Positions 1 to 6,895 are shown, counted from the first letter of the stretch. The stretch: DNA of 7,016 nucleotides from Marinilabiliaceae bacterium (GCA_027010905.1 JALVBA010000257.1:1-7016), one strand, 5' to 3'. The notes: a model not told the origin generated them from the letters alone. Numbers and translations: made by a program.

Positions 1-119
1 CACCTCGGCAGAAGGGAAAATAGCTCATTTTATTCAACAGATTATACAGTTTATCCAAAATTAAGTTCATAACGTGGTCACAAATGCCTATCTTTATGTT
101 TTAAAATTCGCTTGCGGAT
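1..119. other. Short flank downstream of xseB; possible edges of neighbouring genes
   Basis: No gene can be called here. Two partial reading frames touch the window edge. On the plus strand, frame 2 is open from the edge to a TAA at 62-64 and reads TSAEGKIAHFIQQIIQFIQN, which could be the helical end of a gene converging on xseB. On the minus strand, an ATG at 68-70 opens a frame that runs off the edge and begins MNLILDKLYNLL. They overlap, so at most one is likely real. The plus-strand tail seems slightly more protein-like, but this is only an impression. No convincing terminator follows xseB; the only hairpin is a 3-bp CGC/GCG stem near 108-115. Confidence 0.25.
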
Positions 120-323
120 TTAAGGTTCATCAATATCATTCAAAATTTTCTCTACCTCCTCTTCGGTTTTAAAAAGCTTCTCCTTGCAAAATTTAATAAG
201 GGTGTGAACCCGTTTTACCTTCTCTGACAAGTCGTCCACATCTAACTCTTCATTCTCAATTTTAGCGAGAATATCTTCAACCTCTTCAATGGCCTCCTGG
301 TAACTAATCTTTTTCTTTGTCAT
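120..323 (-). CDS. xseB: Exodeoxyribonuclease VII small subunit
   Basis: This 67-residue protein is the small subunit of exonuclease VII, a cytoplasmic nuclease that degrades single-stranded DNA into short oligonucleotides. Several small subunits are known to bind each XseA chain. The family pattern is clear: an opening SYQEAIEEVEDILAKIENEE, then a charged second helix, then IKFCKEKLFKTEEEVEKIL, which together form the usual helical hairpin. The length is normal for the family (E. coli has about 80 residues). I chose the ATG at 321-323 because the family pattern begins directly after it; in-frame ATGs at 348-350 and 429-431 would add 9 or 36 residues unrelated to the family. The start lies inside the end of the histidine kinase gene (20-bp overlap, different frame). 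The bases just upstream are A-rich with no Shine-Dalgarno site, so translation may depend on coupling to the kinase. xseA lies apart, beyond the kinase gene. Confidence 0.93.
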   Translation of the reverse strand: MTKKKISYQEAIEEVEDILAKIENEELDVDDLSEKVKRVHTLIKFCKEKLFKTEEEVEKILNDIDEP

Positions 324-2592
324 TTTTTGTTCTGTGTTTATTTTCGTCATAAACAGGTACTGTGAAGTGGAAGGTACTTCCGTTACCGTACTCGCTCTCT
401 GCCCATATTGTTCCTTTGTTAATCTCAACAAACTCCTTACAGAGTATCAACCCCAGTCCGGTGCCTTGTTCATTAAAAGTACCCTTCGTAGAGATGTTCG
501 TTCCTATTGCAAAAAGTTTTTCAAGATTCTCACTTCGTATTCCCACTCCGGTATCAGCAACCGAAATTCTCATCATGTCACCCTCTCTTACTCCTGTAAC
601 CTGAATCATACTTCCTACCCTTGAGAATTTAATGGCATTTGATAGTAGATTGCGCATAACAGTATTAAACAGGTTTTCATCAACCCAACCCACAATGTCT
701 CTGCTCATTTTTGACGATATTACAATATCTTTCTCCTCGGCATTAAGCCTGAGTAGCGAAATTATATTGTTTGCAAGCAGGTAGACATCGGTTTGCTCGG
801 GGCTGTATTTGGTTGTGCCTAACTGTGCTTTCGACCACTGAAGAAGATTCTCTACAAGGTTAAAAAGTTTTTTTGTTGAATTGTGAATGATGTTACTATA
901 CTCAACAACCTGCTCGGTATTTTGTGTTTCGGCATGTAGTGCAAGCATCTCGGAGAAACCCAGAAGCGAGTTAAAAGGGCTTTTCAGGTCATGCGCTATT
1001 ATTGAGAAGAACTTATCTTTTGTAGCATTCAGGTTGTTTAGCTCAATGTTCTGTTTTTTCAATTTATTAGCTGTTCTTCGGCGGTATAGGAAAAGCGTTA
1101 GCAGAATGATGATGATTGTGAGAAAAGAGAGACCTACGATATAAAACAGTACTCTCTTGTTCTTCTCCTGCATTAGCTCTTTGCTGTGTGAGATATTCTC
1201 TTTTTGCAGATTTATGATGGTAGTCTGATCTTTAAATGTATTATAGATAGCATTCATCTTCGCCATATCCTGAAGCATCTTATTATTATTAACCGAGTCG
1301 TTCAGTACAGAATATTGATCTTTATAAAGATATGCACTTTTGTAATCTCCCTGTTTGTAATAGAACCCGGCTAATGAGTTGTATATTTTCAAAAAGAGCT
1401 TCCTGTCTTTTGTTTCGTTAGTGATGCTAAGCGCATTGTTAAAATAACTTATGGCCTGATCGGGTTTGTTCTGAGCTGCGACAGTATTTCCGAGATGTAA
1501 ATATATTTTAGCTTTAATACCTTTGTCCGAATAGTAGTTGCACAGTTCAAGAGCCTTGCTTAATGTTGAATACGCTTTACGTAGGTTGCCTGCAATCCTG
1601 TTTGCATTTCCAATATTTAGCAGAAATAGTGATATGTTAGTTGTGTCACGTTTTGATGTTGCATAACTAAGTGCTTTTTGGTAATGCTTTATTGCTTCAT
1701 CAATATTATCCTGTTTCAGATAGCATTCGCCAAGATTATTGTTACATATACTTTGTCCCGATTCGTCATCTGTTATGGTATATATATTCAGAGCTTTCAG
1801 ATAGTTGTTTGTTGCCTCGGTATACTGTTTGAGATAAAAATAGATGTTGCCAATGTTGACGTAGGTTGTTGCTCTGTAAGTGGGAGAGTTTATCTGTTGC
1901 GACAGCTCAAGCGCGTTTATCTGGCACTCAAGTGCTTTATCGTACTGAGAGAGATTTTCATAAATTATACCGGTATTATTGTGAGCCTTTATCTGTAAAG
2001 GAATATTTTTATAATCGATACCATTTTGCAACGCCCTTTCAAAAAACTCAAGAGCTTTCATGTAGTTGTTGATGTGCCAGTATGAGGCACCTATGCTGTT
2101 GTACAAATCTCCAACTTTCTCCAAGCTTCCTGTTTTTTCGTAGTATGAAACAGCTTTCAGAAAGTAGTCTATTGCATCTTTATGTTTGTGTTTTCGTGCA
2201 TAAATCCAACCGTAATAGTTGTATGCTTCAGCAACAATTGTGTTGTTTGTCTCTGTCAATGATGTTGCAGCATCAATGGCTGCTTTGCAAAAACTGAGTG
2301 CTTTAGTGTAGCATTCATTTTCAAAATTAATCTTAGCAGCTTCGGTATATATTTTTGCCAGCTCCTCTTTTGTGTTGTTTGCAATTGCCGAGTTTATGGC
2401 TTGCTGCACATATTTGTCGCTCTGTAGTGAGTCTGTTTCGTTCTTTGCCAGTGAGAGGTAGATATTATAATGCTTCTCAACAGGACTCTCGGAGAGTTGA
2501 GTTTTTAAAATGGTTGCTGTATCCTGCTCAAAGGAGAAAGAGTAGATAGTTATAAATACAACAGGCCAAAATAGCTTTATTAAGTTACTCAT
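304..2592 (-). CDS. TPR-repeat membrane sensor histidine kinase (orphan)
   Basis: This 762-residue protein is a sensor kinase that should detect a signal outside the inner membrane and phosphorylate an unidentified response regulator. Residues 4-20 form a signal peptide or first membrane segment. Residues 81-440 are nine TPR units in a regular 40-residue register (starting at 81, 121, 161, 201, 241, 281, 321, 361 and 401). A likely coiled coil follows at 450-480, then a membrane helix at 481-503 ending in RRR, which places the TPRs in the periplasm and the kinase in the cytoplasm. The HisKA motif is IIAHDLKSPF with phosphoacceptor His534. The ATPase domain has its N box at 645-656 (Asn648, Asn652), G1 DTGVGI at 680-685 and G2 GTGLGL at 710-715, so it looks active. 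There is no receiver or DNA-binding domain, and no regulator gene lies nearby. The ATG lacks a clear ribosome site. The gene sits between xseA and xseB, an unusual position. The signal it senses cannot be told from sequence. Confidence 0.93.
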   Translation of the reverse strand: MSNLIKLFWPVVFITIYSFSFEQDTATILKTQLSESPVEKHYNIYLSLAKNETDSLQSDKYVQQAINSAIANNTKEELAKIYTEAAKINFENECYTKALSFCKAAIDAATSLTETNNTIVAEAYNYYGWIYARKHKHKDAIDYFLKAVSYYEKTGSLEKVGDLYNSIGASYWHINNYMKALEFFERALQNGIDYKNIPLQIKAHNNTGIIYENLSQYDKALECQINALELSQQINSPTYRATTYVNIGNIYFYLKQYTEATNNYLKALNIYTITDDESGQSICNNNLGECYLKQDNIDEAIKHYQKALSYATSKRDTTNISLFLLNIGNANRIAGNLRKAYSTLSKALELCNYYSDKGIKAKIYLHLGNTVAAQNKPDQAISYFNNALSITNETKDRKLFLKIYNSLAGFYYKQGDYKSAYLYKDQYSVLNDSVNNNKMLQDMAKMNAIYNTFKDQTTIINLQKENISHSKELMQEKNKRVLFYIVGLSFLTIIIILLTLFLYRRRTANKLKKQNIELNNLNATKDKFFSIIAHDLKSPFNSLLGFSEMLALHAETQNTEQVVEYSNIIHNSTKKLFNLVENLLQWSKAQLGTTKYSPEQTDVYLLANNIISLLRLNAEEKDIVISSKMSRDIVGWVDENLFNTVMRNLLSNAIKFSRVGSMIQVTGVREGDMMRISVADTGVGIRSENLEKLFAIGTNISTKGTFNEQGTGLGLILCKEFVEINKGTIWAESEYGNGSTFHFTVPVYDENKHRTKNDKEKD
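1273..2352 (-). repeat. Nine TPR units with a 40-residue (120-bp) period
   Basis: This stretch encodes residues 81-440 of the histidine kinase. Each unit holds the TPR signature (Y..G..Y......A...F.KAL) followed by a longer linker, so the spacing is 40 residues rather than the canonical 34. The register holds without insertions for nine units. Forty-residue TPRs of this kind are known from LGN- and MalT-like helical scaffolds that bind peptides or ligands. The units have diverged strongly at DNA level, so this is a protein repeat and not a recent DNA duplication. Confidence 0.8.
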
Positions 2593-2636
2593 TATTAGAT
2601 TGTTGATTGTTTGGTGTTTCCCTTTTTAAAGCACCT

Positions 2637-2644
2637 CAAATATA
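2637..2644 (-). promoter_or_regulatory. Candidate -7 promoter element before the histidine kinase
   Basis: Read on the minus strand this site is TATATTTG, a perfect match to the Bacteroidota -7 consensus TAnnTTTG used by the primary sigma factor. A TTG that could act as the -33 element lies 23 nt upstream, slightly longer than the usual spacing of about 19-21. The site sits in the 82-bp gap after the xseA stop, about 44 nt before the kinase ATG. It could provide independent transcription of the kinase and xseB. The match is short, and a chance hit in AT-rich DNA is possible. Confidence 0.4.
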
Positions 2645-2674
2645 TAAAATCCATTTGTTTAAAAAAACAATCTA

Positions 2675-4054
2675 CTATTCTTTTATATTCTCGATGATAC
2701 TGATAATCTCTCCGTCATTAATTTTTGTAACAATCTTATCTCCGGAGCTCAAATCAGATATGGTTTTCAGAACTTTACTGTTTCGATATGTTATGGAGTA
2801 TCCTCTGTTCAAAATATTTATTGGATCTGACAATTTTATACTATTCTCCATAAGTTGCAGCTTCTGATTTTTCGACTTGAAATATCCTTTTGCCTCAATC
2901 TTAAATTTTGTGTTGAAAAACTCAATGCTCTGTTTCTGTCCCTTTAGTGTTTTTAGCGCAAGATATTTTGTCACATTGTGTCGGTGGTTGAGCTTTTGAA
3001 GGTTGATGTTAACAAACGACAGGGTTGCTCTTTTGATTGTCCCGGCCAGATTCTCAATGCGGTTACTCTCTGCCTCAATACTATTAAGAACAAGTGGTGT
3101 TATCTTTTGAGCCAACAGCTCTATCCTATGCTTATTGTCACCTATCTTTCGTGTGGTAATATCAGTAAAAGCGTTTTGTAATCCTTCAAGATAGAAATGA
3201 AAGTCTGTTACTTTCTGAATAATAAACTCAGCTACCGCAGTAGGGGTTTTCAGATGTGTGTGAGCTACCATGTCAGCAACTGAAATGTCACGTTCATGGC
3301 CTATTCCTGTTAATACCGGCAGCGGAAATTGTGTAATGTAGTATGCCAGCTCATAGTCATCAAAGCACATCAGGTCTGATGCCGAACCTCCACCCCGGAT
3401 GAGTACTACGGCATCAAAAAGTTTTTCATGCTCGTATATTTTGTCAAAAGTTGAGATGATAGAGTTAACGGCAGCATCTCCCTGCACAATGGCCGGGAAG
3501 AGATGGTGGTAAACTTTAAACCCCTCGGGGTTATTCTCTATTTGATGTACAAAATCCTGATATCCGGCAGCAGTGGGAGAAGAGATGATGGCGATTCGCT
3601 GAGGAACAGCCTGTAAATAGGTCTCTCTGTTCATCTCAATAACACCTTCACTTTCGAGTTTAGATATGGTTTCGCGTCTCTTGCGCTCAATATCTCCAAG
3701 GGTGTAGTTGGGGTCAATATCTTTAATATTAAGACTGAAGCCGTATATCTCATGGAACTCAACAGAGGCTTTAAACAGCACTTTCATCCCTGCTTTGAGT
3801 GTTTGCCCAGTGGCATCTTCAAAAAATGGTTTAATCATTCTGTAGGTGAATGACCATATTGTTGCTCTTGCTTTGGCAACTACTTCATCTTTTTCAGCGG
3901 ATTTCTCAATTAATTCCAGATAGCAGTGTCCTGTGCGGTTTGTATTTATATCACTAATCTCAGCAATAATCCACAACAGTGTTGGGAAAGAGTTGTTAAT
4001 CTTCTCTTTTACCAATCGGTTTAAAGCAGATAGTGAAACAGGATCCTGAGGCAT
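2675..4054 (-). CDS. xseA: Exodeoxyribonuclease VII large subunit
   Basis: This 459-residue protein is the catalytic subunit of exonuclease VII, which cuts single-stranded DNA from either end and acts in DNA repair and clearance of damaged strands. It matches the family in length (E. coli XseA is about 456) and layout. Residues 1-115 form the OB-fold single-strand-binding domain. The catalytic domain carries ISSPTAAGYQDF (157-168), RGGGSASDL (220-228), GIGHERD (250-256) and HLKTPTAVAE (267-276), including Arg220, His253 and Asp256, which correspond to conserved active-site positions. A long helical region at about 280-405 is where small subunits bind, and the C-terminal DPINILNRGYS motif (410-420) is typical. 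The ATG lies 3 bp after the protease stop, so the two are almost certainly co-translated. Its partner xseB is displaced by 2.3 kb behind a histidine kinase gene. No key motif appears to be missing. Confidence 0.97.
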   Translation of the reverse strand: MPQDPVSLSALNRLVKEKINNSFPTLLWIIAEISDINTNRTGHCYLELIEKSAEKDEVVAKARATIWSFTYRMIKPFFEDATGQTLKAGMKVLFKASVEFHEIYGFSLNIKDIDPNYTLGDIERKRRETISKLESEGVIEMNRETYLQAVPQRIAIISSPTAAGYQDFVHQIENNPEGFKVYHHLFPAIVQGDAAVNSIISTFDKIYEHEKLFDAVVLIRGGGSASDLMCFDDYELAYYITQFPLPVLTGIGHERDISVADMVAHTHLKTPTAVAEFIIQKVTDFHFYLEGLQNAFTDITTRKIGDNKHRIELLAQKITPLVLNSIEAESNRIENLAGTIKRATLSFVNINLQKLNHRHNVTKYLALKTLKGQKQSIEFFNTKFKIEAKGYFKSKNQKLQLMENSIKLSDPINILNRGYSITYRNSKVLKTISDLSSGDKIVTKINDGEIISIIENIKE

Positions 4055-4057
4055 TTC

Positions 4058-5695
4058 TTAAAAGTCTTCTTTCATTAGCTTATGTTGCGAAACTAATCCG
4101 TTCTCTTTTATCTGCAATATATACATTCCGTTTGACAAATAGGTTGGTATGTCGACATAAAATTCTGAACCTGCCTTGAGTGTCTCACTATATTTTAGAC
4201 TACCGGTGATATCGTAGAAAGCTATCTCAATATCTGTTTCACCACTGCTCTCTATATTTGAAAATACCAAATGATTACTGAAAGGATTAGGATAGACAAG
4301 CCAACTGTTTTTATTGTCTTCTCTTTGAGGTATAATTGAGGTTTTTTGTGCCGTTTCAAAGTCAGGAATACCATATCCCATACCAGTATCGGGATTGTCG
4401 TAGTTACTGCTTGATTGTAAAATTACATCTATTACCTGAGCTGATGATAGTTGGCTAAGCGACTGCCATAAACAAGCAGCCATGCCGGTAATTACCGGAG
4501 CAGAAAAAGATGTGCCATTACCAGTTTCTATACTTCCGCTGACATCCTGTACGGCTGTGCAAACACCCATAGCTGTAACATCAGGCTTTATTCTTCCATC
4601 AGCAGTAGGACCAAAAGATGAAAATGGACCTTTAATACTGTCTGAGGTCATTGCACCAATTGTGAGTATATTTTTTGCATCAGCAGGTGCCGAAATGTAA
4701 TGCCATGCTTTATTTCCTTCATTACCTGCACTTACAATTACTATCATACCTGTAGATGCAGCAATAGTAGCTGCTCTGGAGATACGTATTGTTTCACCGT
4801 CGAGTTGTGAGTAAGTGTAGTTCATTGTTTCGTCGTCAAATGTACTGTATCCCAACGAGGTGTTTATAACATCTACTCCGGCACTGTCGGCGAACTCAGC
4901 AGCACATATCCAATAATCGGCTTCAATGGGATACTCTGTAGGAGCATCTTCGGTACGCAATAGCCAGAATTTAGCCTCCGGTGCTGTGCCCAAAAAACTA
5001 CCCTCTATCTTACCTCCAATAATCGACAGTACATTCATCCCGTGTGCGTGCTCCTCAAATATGTTTGAAGAGGGGTTGACAAAATCCTTTGTTCCCAAAA
5101 TCTGATTGTTGTTCCAAAGATGAGTAAAGGCCGGAAGGTTATCCACGCCATAAAATCCGGCATCAATAATTGCAATGATTTTGCCCTCTCCCTGCATTCC
5201 ATTGTTGTGTAGATAAATGCCATTAACGGTGTTTATCTGTTTGAAGGCACTGCCATAAATCTCTGACTTGTCTGAATTCCCTGATTTTAGCTTGGGGGAT
5301 GTGTACTCCAATTTTGCCATGCCGGTTGCCTTTTGTTTATAGGTAAGTTCAACGAAACTGACAAAGCCATAGTTTGCAAGTGTATCCATCAATGCTGCAT
5401 CGGAGCTGAAAACGATACATCCGTTCATCCATTTTGTAGTGTGCTTAACTGTAATGCCTAAAGATTTAAGGCTGTCAATATAAATAGGATTAACAGGCAG
5501 ATCGGTTTCAGTAATTGAAATATTTTGATTTTCACGTCGTTCTATTGCTCTTGCACTAAGGAAATCCTCAGGAGTATCAACCGAGTATGGAGTTCCGGTT
5601 TTATCTGTGAAGCTGACAAAGTACCCATAGTCAATTGCCACCATGTCAGCGGCGAAGAACTGTACGATTAATAATATTTTAATTACTGATTTCAT
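4058..5695 (-). CDS. Secreted S8 (subtilisin-like) serine protease with T9SS sorting domain
   Basis: This 545-residue protein is an exported subtilase. Residues 1-16 or 1-20 are a signal peptide. Residues 21-120 match the propeptide-like region of a Bacteroidota S8 family (FVSFTDKTGTPYSVDTPEDF, then FLSARAIERR and a WMNGC stretch). The peptidase domain carries the full triad: Asp178 in AIIDAG, His218 in HGMNVLS, and Ser396 in GTSFSAP, with the oxyanion Asn325 in SAGNEGN. The HGM rather than HGT at the histidine is, from memory, usual for this subgroup. Residues 464-545 are a type A T9SS sorting domain (VYPNPFSN at the start; YLSNGMYILQI and a final KLMKE), so the mature enzyme should be exported through T9SS and either anchored on the cell surface or released. 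The ATG has an AAGGA site 11 nt upstream. The gene follows the MORN-type gene by 37 bp and precedes xseA by 3 bp. The natural substrate is unknown. Confidence 0.95.
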   Translation of the reverse strand: MKSVIKILLIVQFFAADMVAIDYGYFVSFTDKTGTPYSVDTPEDFLSARAIERRENQNISITETDLPVNPIYIDSLKSLGITVKHTTKWMNGCIVFSSDAALMDTLANYGFVSFVELTYKQKATGMAKLEYTSPKLKSGNSDKSEIYGSAFKQINTVNGIYLHNNGMQGEGKIIAIIDAGFYGVDNLPAFTHLWNNNQILGTKDFVNPSSNIFEEHAHGMNVLSIIGGKIEGSFLGTAPEAKFWLLRTEDAPTEYPIEADYWICAAEFADSAGVDVINTSLGYSTFDDETMNYTYSQLDGETIRISRAATIAASTGMIVIVSAGNEGNKAWHYISAPADAKNILTIGAMTSDSIKGPFSSFGPTADGRIKPDVTAMGVCTAVQDVSGSIETGNGTSFSAPVITGMAACLWQSLSQLSSAQVIDVILQSSSNYDNPDTGMGYGIPDFETAQKTSIIPQREDNKNSWLVYPNPFSNHLVFSNIESSGETDIEIAFYDITGSLKYSETLKAGSEFYVDIPTYLSNGMYILQIKENGLVSQHKLMKEDF

Positions 5696-5732
5696 ATATC
5701 TGCTATTCCTTTACACTATATATTCAGGACTA

Positions 5733-6590
5733 TTACCTTCCGTGGATATATCCGTCAGGATCGTTACGGTAGAGTTCGGGATCTTTCAGGTTCTGTTTCG
5801 ATTTCTCATAATTCTCCAGCCTTTGATTGGATAGATTATCAAGAATCTCCGGATTTTGAACTATTCCATCAACAAACTTAAGTACATACATAACCTCTCC
5901 TTCGGTATTGTAAAAAGTCCAGTCACCATCCTCTTTGCCATTTTTGTACTGTCCCTTAATCTCAATGTCGCCATTCTCGAAAAAGAAGGTGTAGCTACCT
6001 TCAAGTTTTCCGTTTTTATGTTGTGATTTTGCTTTTGTCTTTCCACTTCTAAAGTATTGAAACCAATCACCATTTTTCAGATTGTTAACCCAGTTTATCT
6101 CCTCTGCCACTTTGCCTCCGGGGTAAAAGATTAATGTTTGTCCGTTTTTCTTCCCTCTAATAAACTCTTCAGAAGCTCGTTTCTCACCCTTATCAGAATA
6201 GAATGTCCAGAGACTGTCCTTCACTTGCTTGTAGTAGTTTCCTTCAGCTATCAGTTTTCCTTTTTCGTTGTAGAGTTTGGCATCACCGTTCAGGCCTGAC
6301 TCATCATAAACTATTTTTACGCTAGGTGTTCCGTTCTCAAAAAATCGTGTCAACTCACCAACTAACTTGTCATCTTTAAAGTTAGCTTTGTATTTAGGAT
6401 TTCCATTGTCGTAGTACTTTTCCCACACGCCTTGTTTTCGTCCGTTGGAGTCAACTTTGTTCTCACCTTTCTTGATTTGAATTTTAGGCTTTTTTGAGGG
6501 GATTCTGTTTCCAAATGCATCGTACTCCTGAGCTGTCAGACTAAGGCTGATGATTATTGTTAATACCGATACAAGAGTAATTGTTTTCAT
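5733..6590 (-). CDS. Secreted MORN-2 type repeat protein (YwqK-like), function unknown
   Basis: This 285-residue protein has a signal peptide (residues 1-20, MKTITLVSVL... ending SLTA before QEYD) and no lipobox cysteine, so it is probably periplasmic or secreted. Residues 54-245 are eight tandem 24-residue repeats of the form GxWxxYYxNGxxKYxxxFxxxKxx, the MORN_2 pattern. Databases often label such proteins 'YwqK family antitoxin', but no toxin gene is seen and that label says little here. These repeats form extended beta-hairpin sheets and may serve as a scaffold or binding surface. A charged tail (246-285) ends in DPELYRNDPDGYIHGR, without a T9SS sorting domain. I chose the ATG at 6588-6590 over an in-frame ATG at 6606-6608 because it gives a proper signal peptide and has a strong ribosome site 8 nt upstream; the longer form would add MERDYK with acidic residues before the signal peptide. 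It is the first gene of the minus-strand cluster. Confidence 0.85.
   Translation of the reverse strand: MKTITLVSVLTIIISLSLTAQEYDAFGNRIPSKKPKIQIKKGENKVDSNGRKQGVWEKYYDNGNPKYKANFKDDKLVGELTRFFENGTPSVKIVYDESGLNGDAKLYNEKGKLIAEGNYYKQVKDSLWTFYSDKGEKRASEEFIRGKKNGQTLIFYPGGKVAEEINWVNNLKNGDWFQYFRSGKTKAKSQHKNGKLEGSYTFFFENGDIEIKGQYKNGKEDGDWTFYNTEGEVMYVLKFVDGIVQNPEILDNLSNQRLENYEKSKQNLKDPELYRNDPDGYIHGR
5856..6431 (-). repeat. Eight MORN-2 repeats with an exact 24-residue (72-bp) period
   Basis: This region encodes residues 54-245 of the secreted repeat protein. The unit starts fall at 54, 78, 102, 126, 150, 174, 198 and 222 with no insertion or deletion. Aromatic residues at unit positions 3, 6 and 7, the NG or KG turn at 9-10 and the aromatic at 18 recur. 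Unit 4 begins with Ser instead of Gly. The DNA copies are well diverged, so the array is old and held by selection on the protein fold. Confidence 0.85.
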
Positions 6591-6598
6591 TTTGTAGT

Positions 6599-6606
6599 CC
6601 CTTTCC
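6599..6606 (-). promoter_or_regulatory. Ribosome binding site that decides the MORN-type gene start
   Basis: On the minus strand this reads GGAAAGGG, a strong purine-rich site 8 nt before the ATG at 6588-6590. It overlaps the alternative upstream ATG at 6606-6608, so that ATG would be part of the ribosome site rather than the start. It is the clearest Shine-Dalgarno-like site in the window. Confidence 0.6.
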
Positions 6607-6798
6607 ATGATAATATTACCAAATAAATTGCTAATGGTTAGAAATTTTCCACGAGCATACTAAATTTAGTTATAAATGCTCATTTTTACTATATATTGGA
6701 AATTGTAAGACTGGAAAATATGAGGTAAAGAGTACCTTTTTATTGTTGGAAAGTTTTGGAAAGGGCTGAAGCCCTAACTGTCATATTTGGTTTGTTAT

Positions 6799-6820
6799 CC
6801 CTACCCTAAAGGACAGGGTA
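6799..6820. repeat. Small hairpin at the start of the 16-bp tandem array
   Basis: TACCCT (6802-6807) pairs with AGGGTA (6815-6820) around a 7-nt loop that belongs to the first 16-bp unit. In addition CCCTACCC (6799-6806) is the inverted copy of GGGTAGGG in the fourth unit (6859-6866), so the array could fold in two competing ways. Confidence 0.4.
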
Positions 6821-6871
6821 ATTAAAGGGCAGGGGGATTGAAGGACAGAGCAATTAATGGGTAGGGCAATT
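6808..6871. repeat. Four tandem copies of a 16-bp unit
   Basis: The units are 6808-6823 (AAAGGACAGGGTAATT), 6824-6839 (AAAGGGCAGGGGGATT), 6840-6855 (GAAGGACAGAGCAATT) and 6856-6871 (AATGGGTAGGGCAATT), which follow each other without gaps. The consensus is close to AAAGGACAGGGCAATT; each unit differs from it at two to four positions. The period is not a multiple of three, which fits non-coding DNA. The function is unknown; slippage-derived filler in the element or a protein-binding array are both possible. Confidence 0.8.
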
Positions 6872-6893
6872 GATGAAATATCTCAATCAATTG
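6867..6893. repeat. CAATTGAT/ATCAATTG hairpin
   Basis: CAATTGAT (6867-6874) and ATCAATTG (6886-6893) form a perfect 8-bp inverted repeat around an 11-nt loop. The left arm uses the CAATT end of the fourth 16-bp unit. It is AT-rich, so the hairpin would be weaker than its neighbours. Confidence 0.5.
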
Positions 6894-6895
6894 TT

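Noticed and set aside
324..431. N-terminal extension of XseB to 103 residues
   Set aside because: The added residues have no family resemblance and are just the kinase C-terminal region read in another frame.
2655..2670. TTGTTT/AAACAA hairpin after xseA as a terminator
   Set aside because: The stem is short and almost all AT, and the T-run falls inside the stem on the minus strand; read-through into the kinase is more likely.
5733..6590. Toxin-antitoxin module
   Set aside because: MORN_2 proteins are often labelled YwqK antitoxins, but this one is exported and no toxin gene is adjacent.
6591..6608. Upstream ATG adding MERDYK to the MORN-type protein
   Set aside because: It overlaps the strong ribosome site and would put acidic residues ahead of the signal peptide.
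6620..6627. TTTATTTG on the minus strand as a -7 promoter box for the MORN-type gene
   Set aside because: It matches TAnnTTTG at five of six fixed positions and would start the message just before the ribosome site, but no TTG-like -33 element lies at the right distance.
6721..6741. AGGTA/TACCT hairpin followed by five T residues on the plus strand as a terminator
   Set aside because: The stem is only five pairs with two GC pairs, and no plus-strand gene ends nearby.
6746..6763. TTGGAAAG direct repeat with a 10-bp step as an operator
   Set aside because: Only two copies of a low-complexity motif; chance is a sufficient explanation.
6816..6866. G-quadruplex in the G-rich tandem repeats
   Set aside because: G-runs are separated by unequal and long gaps (up to 22 nt), so no standard four-tract motif is present.
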